Virus record (IMG/VR): IMGVR_UViG_3300030104_001774
Coordinates: 1-25,518 of that record
Length of the DNA: 25,518 bases
Source: a virus
Direction: 5' to 3' (one strand)
Positions 24,655 to 25,518 of the stretch are shown one piece after another. The position numbers were made by a program, and so were the translations under genes. Below the pieces are notes generated by a model. The model was not told where the DNA came from and searched no databases. It worked only from the letters and a program-made list of their open reading frames with translations. Each line of letters starts with the position of its first letter. Position 1 is the stretch's first letter.

Positions 24655-25128
24655 ATGAATAAATTACAAAAAGCTGAGCATATATTAACTATGCGAAGTA
24701 AAATACAAAAGCTTGAAGAAGATTTATTGTCTGCAGCTAATGGTAAAAACATTGTAGCTGGTGATAATAACGGTCTTGGCAATAAGTTAGCACCGCTAGA
24801 GCATACTTTTGCAGACGGTGTTTATGTTAGACAAATGTATATGCCTAAAGATACCGCTGTTATAGGTAAGATACATAAAAGAGAACATGTTTGGTTTTTA
24901 CTAGAAGGTTACATTAGCGTAGCTACAGAAAATAAAACAGAAGAATACGAAGCTCCTTGCTACGTAGTTTCACCTGGCGGCAGCAAAAGAGTTATATTAG
25001 CTCTTGAAGATACTATATTTGTTAATATACATCCAAATCCTAATAACACTCAAGACTTGATAGAACTAGAAAAATATAACGTAGCTAAAAGTTACGAAGA
25101 ATACGAACAATACATTAAAAAACAATAA
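24655..25128 (+). CDS. Cupin-domain protein
   Basis: This is a 157-residue protein. Residues 1-30 are a helical coiled arm (LQKAEHILTMRSKIQKLEEDL). Residues about 45-130 form a single β-barrel cupin: HTFADGVYVRQMYMP (50-64), the metal-type motif GKIHKREHVWFLLEG (71-85) with H74 and H78 and acid E84, SVATENKTEEYEAP and the second motif PGGSKRVILALEDTIFVNIHP (107-127) with H126. The C-terminus is charged helix. Cupins of this phage type occur between tail genes and are usually unassigned; sugar- or metal-binding is possible. The TTAATTAA box (24647-24654) abuts the ATG directly, leaving no other leader. Confidence 0.8.
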   Translation: MNKLQKAEHILTMRSKIQKLEEDLLSAANGKNIVAGDNNGLGNKLAPLEHTFADGVYVRQMYMPKDTAVIGKIHKREHVWFLLEGYISVATENKTEEYEAPCYVVSPGGSKRVILALEDTIFVNIHPNPNNTQDLIELEKYNVAKSYEEYEQYIKKQ

Positions 25129-25129
25129 T

Positions 25130-25518
25130 ATGTCATTTGGAACAGTAGCAATAATAGGTGCAGCAGCTGGTTTAGCACAAGTAGGTATAGGCTTAGGCAG
25201 AAGGTCGAAAGCTAAAAAAAAGCTTAAAAATGCTAAGAAAAGACAAAAGCGTGCTATGCAAGATTTTAAAAATCAAGAAATAACTAATCCATACGAAAAC
25301 CTAGAAAATACTTTCGAAGACTTACAAGTAAACACACAGCAAGCAGAGTTTCAAGCTAGACAAAGCCAACAAGCTCAAGCAGATATTATGGGTAATCTTC
25401 AAGGCGCTGCTGGTAGTTCTGGTATTGCAGGGCTTGCACAAGCTATGGCTAACAAAGCTACTCAAGACGCAGCTAGATCTTCTGCTAGCATAGGTCAGCA
25501 AGAAGCTGCTAATCAACG
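25130..25518 (+). CDS. Partial ejection-type internal virion protein (5' end only)
   Basis: The frame opens one base after the cupin stop and runs off the window without a stop (129 codons visible, last codon incomplete). It begins MSFGTVAIIGAAAGLAQVGIG (1-21), a short hydrophobic glycine/alanine helix, followed by a Lys/Arg-rich patch (RRSKAKKKLKNAKKRQKR, about 23-40). Then comes a Gln/Ala-rich coil (NTQQAEFQARQSQQAQADIM) and SSGIAGLAQAMANKA. This layout resembles phage internal ejection proteins, which are injected with DNA to cross the cell envelope (T7 gp14/P22 gp7-like in role). The family is inferred from layout and position after the nozzle gene. It is partial at the 3' end. Confidence 0.7.
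   Translation, partial: MSFGTVAIIGAAAGLAQVGIGLGRRSKAKKKLKNAKKRQKRAMQDFKNQEITNPYENLENTFEDLQVNTQQAEFQARQSQQAQADIMGNLQGAAGSSGIAGLAQAMANKATQDAARSSASIGQQEAANQ

Noticed and set aside
1-25518. tRNA genes, CRISPR arrays, insertion sequences, integrase or attachment sites
   Set aside because: Gaps between genes are too short for tRNAs or arrays. No transposase or integrase motif was seen in any frame, and no long direct or inverted repeat was noticed.

Overview
The window is the structural and packaging arm of a tailed phage genome. About 97% of it is coding, every gene is on the + strand, and base composition is AT-rich. Start codons are preceded by A/T-only leaders without a Shine-Dalgarno sequence (for example TTAATTAA-containing leaders before 985, 1313, 3706, 6588 and 24655). 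That is the translation-initiation style of Bacteroidetes and their phages. With the crAss-like or marine-podovirus flavour of the terminase, portal and large tail protein, this suggests an uncultured, probably aquatic, short-tailed phage of a Bacteroidetes host. The host and habitat are inference, not seen directly.

Layout. 1-166 is a leader with a GC-rich hairpin patch and a perfect 16-bp palindrome. 167-3131 holds a lysine/methionine-rich repeat protein, a small unknown protein, and a phage GroEL-GroES pair. 3207-6556 holds a tandem pair of paralogous acidic virion-type proteins, a winged-helix protein, a small HEXXH protein, a second lysine-rich protein sharing its N-terminal 12 residues with the first, a holin-like membrane protein and a probable virion protein. 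6588-7905 is a tightly overlapping small-gene cluster with a coiled-coil protein, an unknown, a protein I read as two fused GroES-like domains, and a putative small terminase subunit. 7905-15307 is the packaging and head block: TerL, portal, acidic scaffold-like protein and major capsid protein, closed by a strong UUCG-loop intrinsic terminator. 15374-25518 is the connector and tail block: a conserved unknown, two connector-like proteins, a 2,105-residue muzzle/nozzle-like protein, a small unknown, a cupin and the start of an ejection-type protein that runs off the end.

How it works together. TerL and the portal package DNA into a capsid assembled from the major capsid protein on the scaffold. 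Connector proteins and the giant nozzle protein close the portal and form the short tail. The phage GroEL, GroES and the tandem GroES-like protein probably fold capsid or tail proteins. Several genes touch by TAATG stop-start overlaps (4560, 7071, 7905), which suggests translational coupling. No endolysin, integrase, tRNA, CRISPR array or DNA replication gene is in the window, and no classical prohead protease is recognisable.

The items most worth a second look are the extra tandem GroES-like protein beside a conventional GroEL/ES pair, the conserved N-terminal peptide shared by two lysine-rich proteins, the GC-rich patch across the ATPase-completing part of GroEL, the small HEXXH protein, and the β-modules inserted in the giant tail protein.
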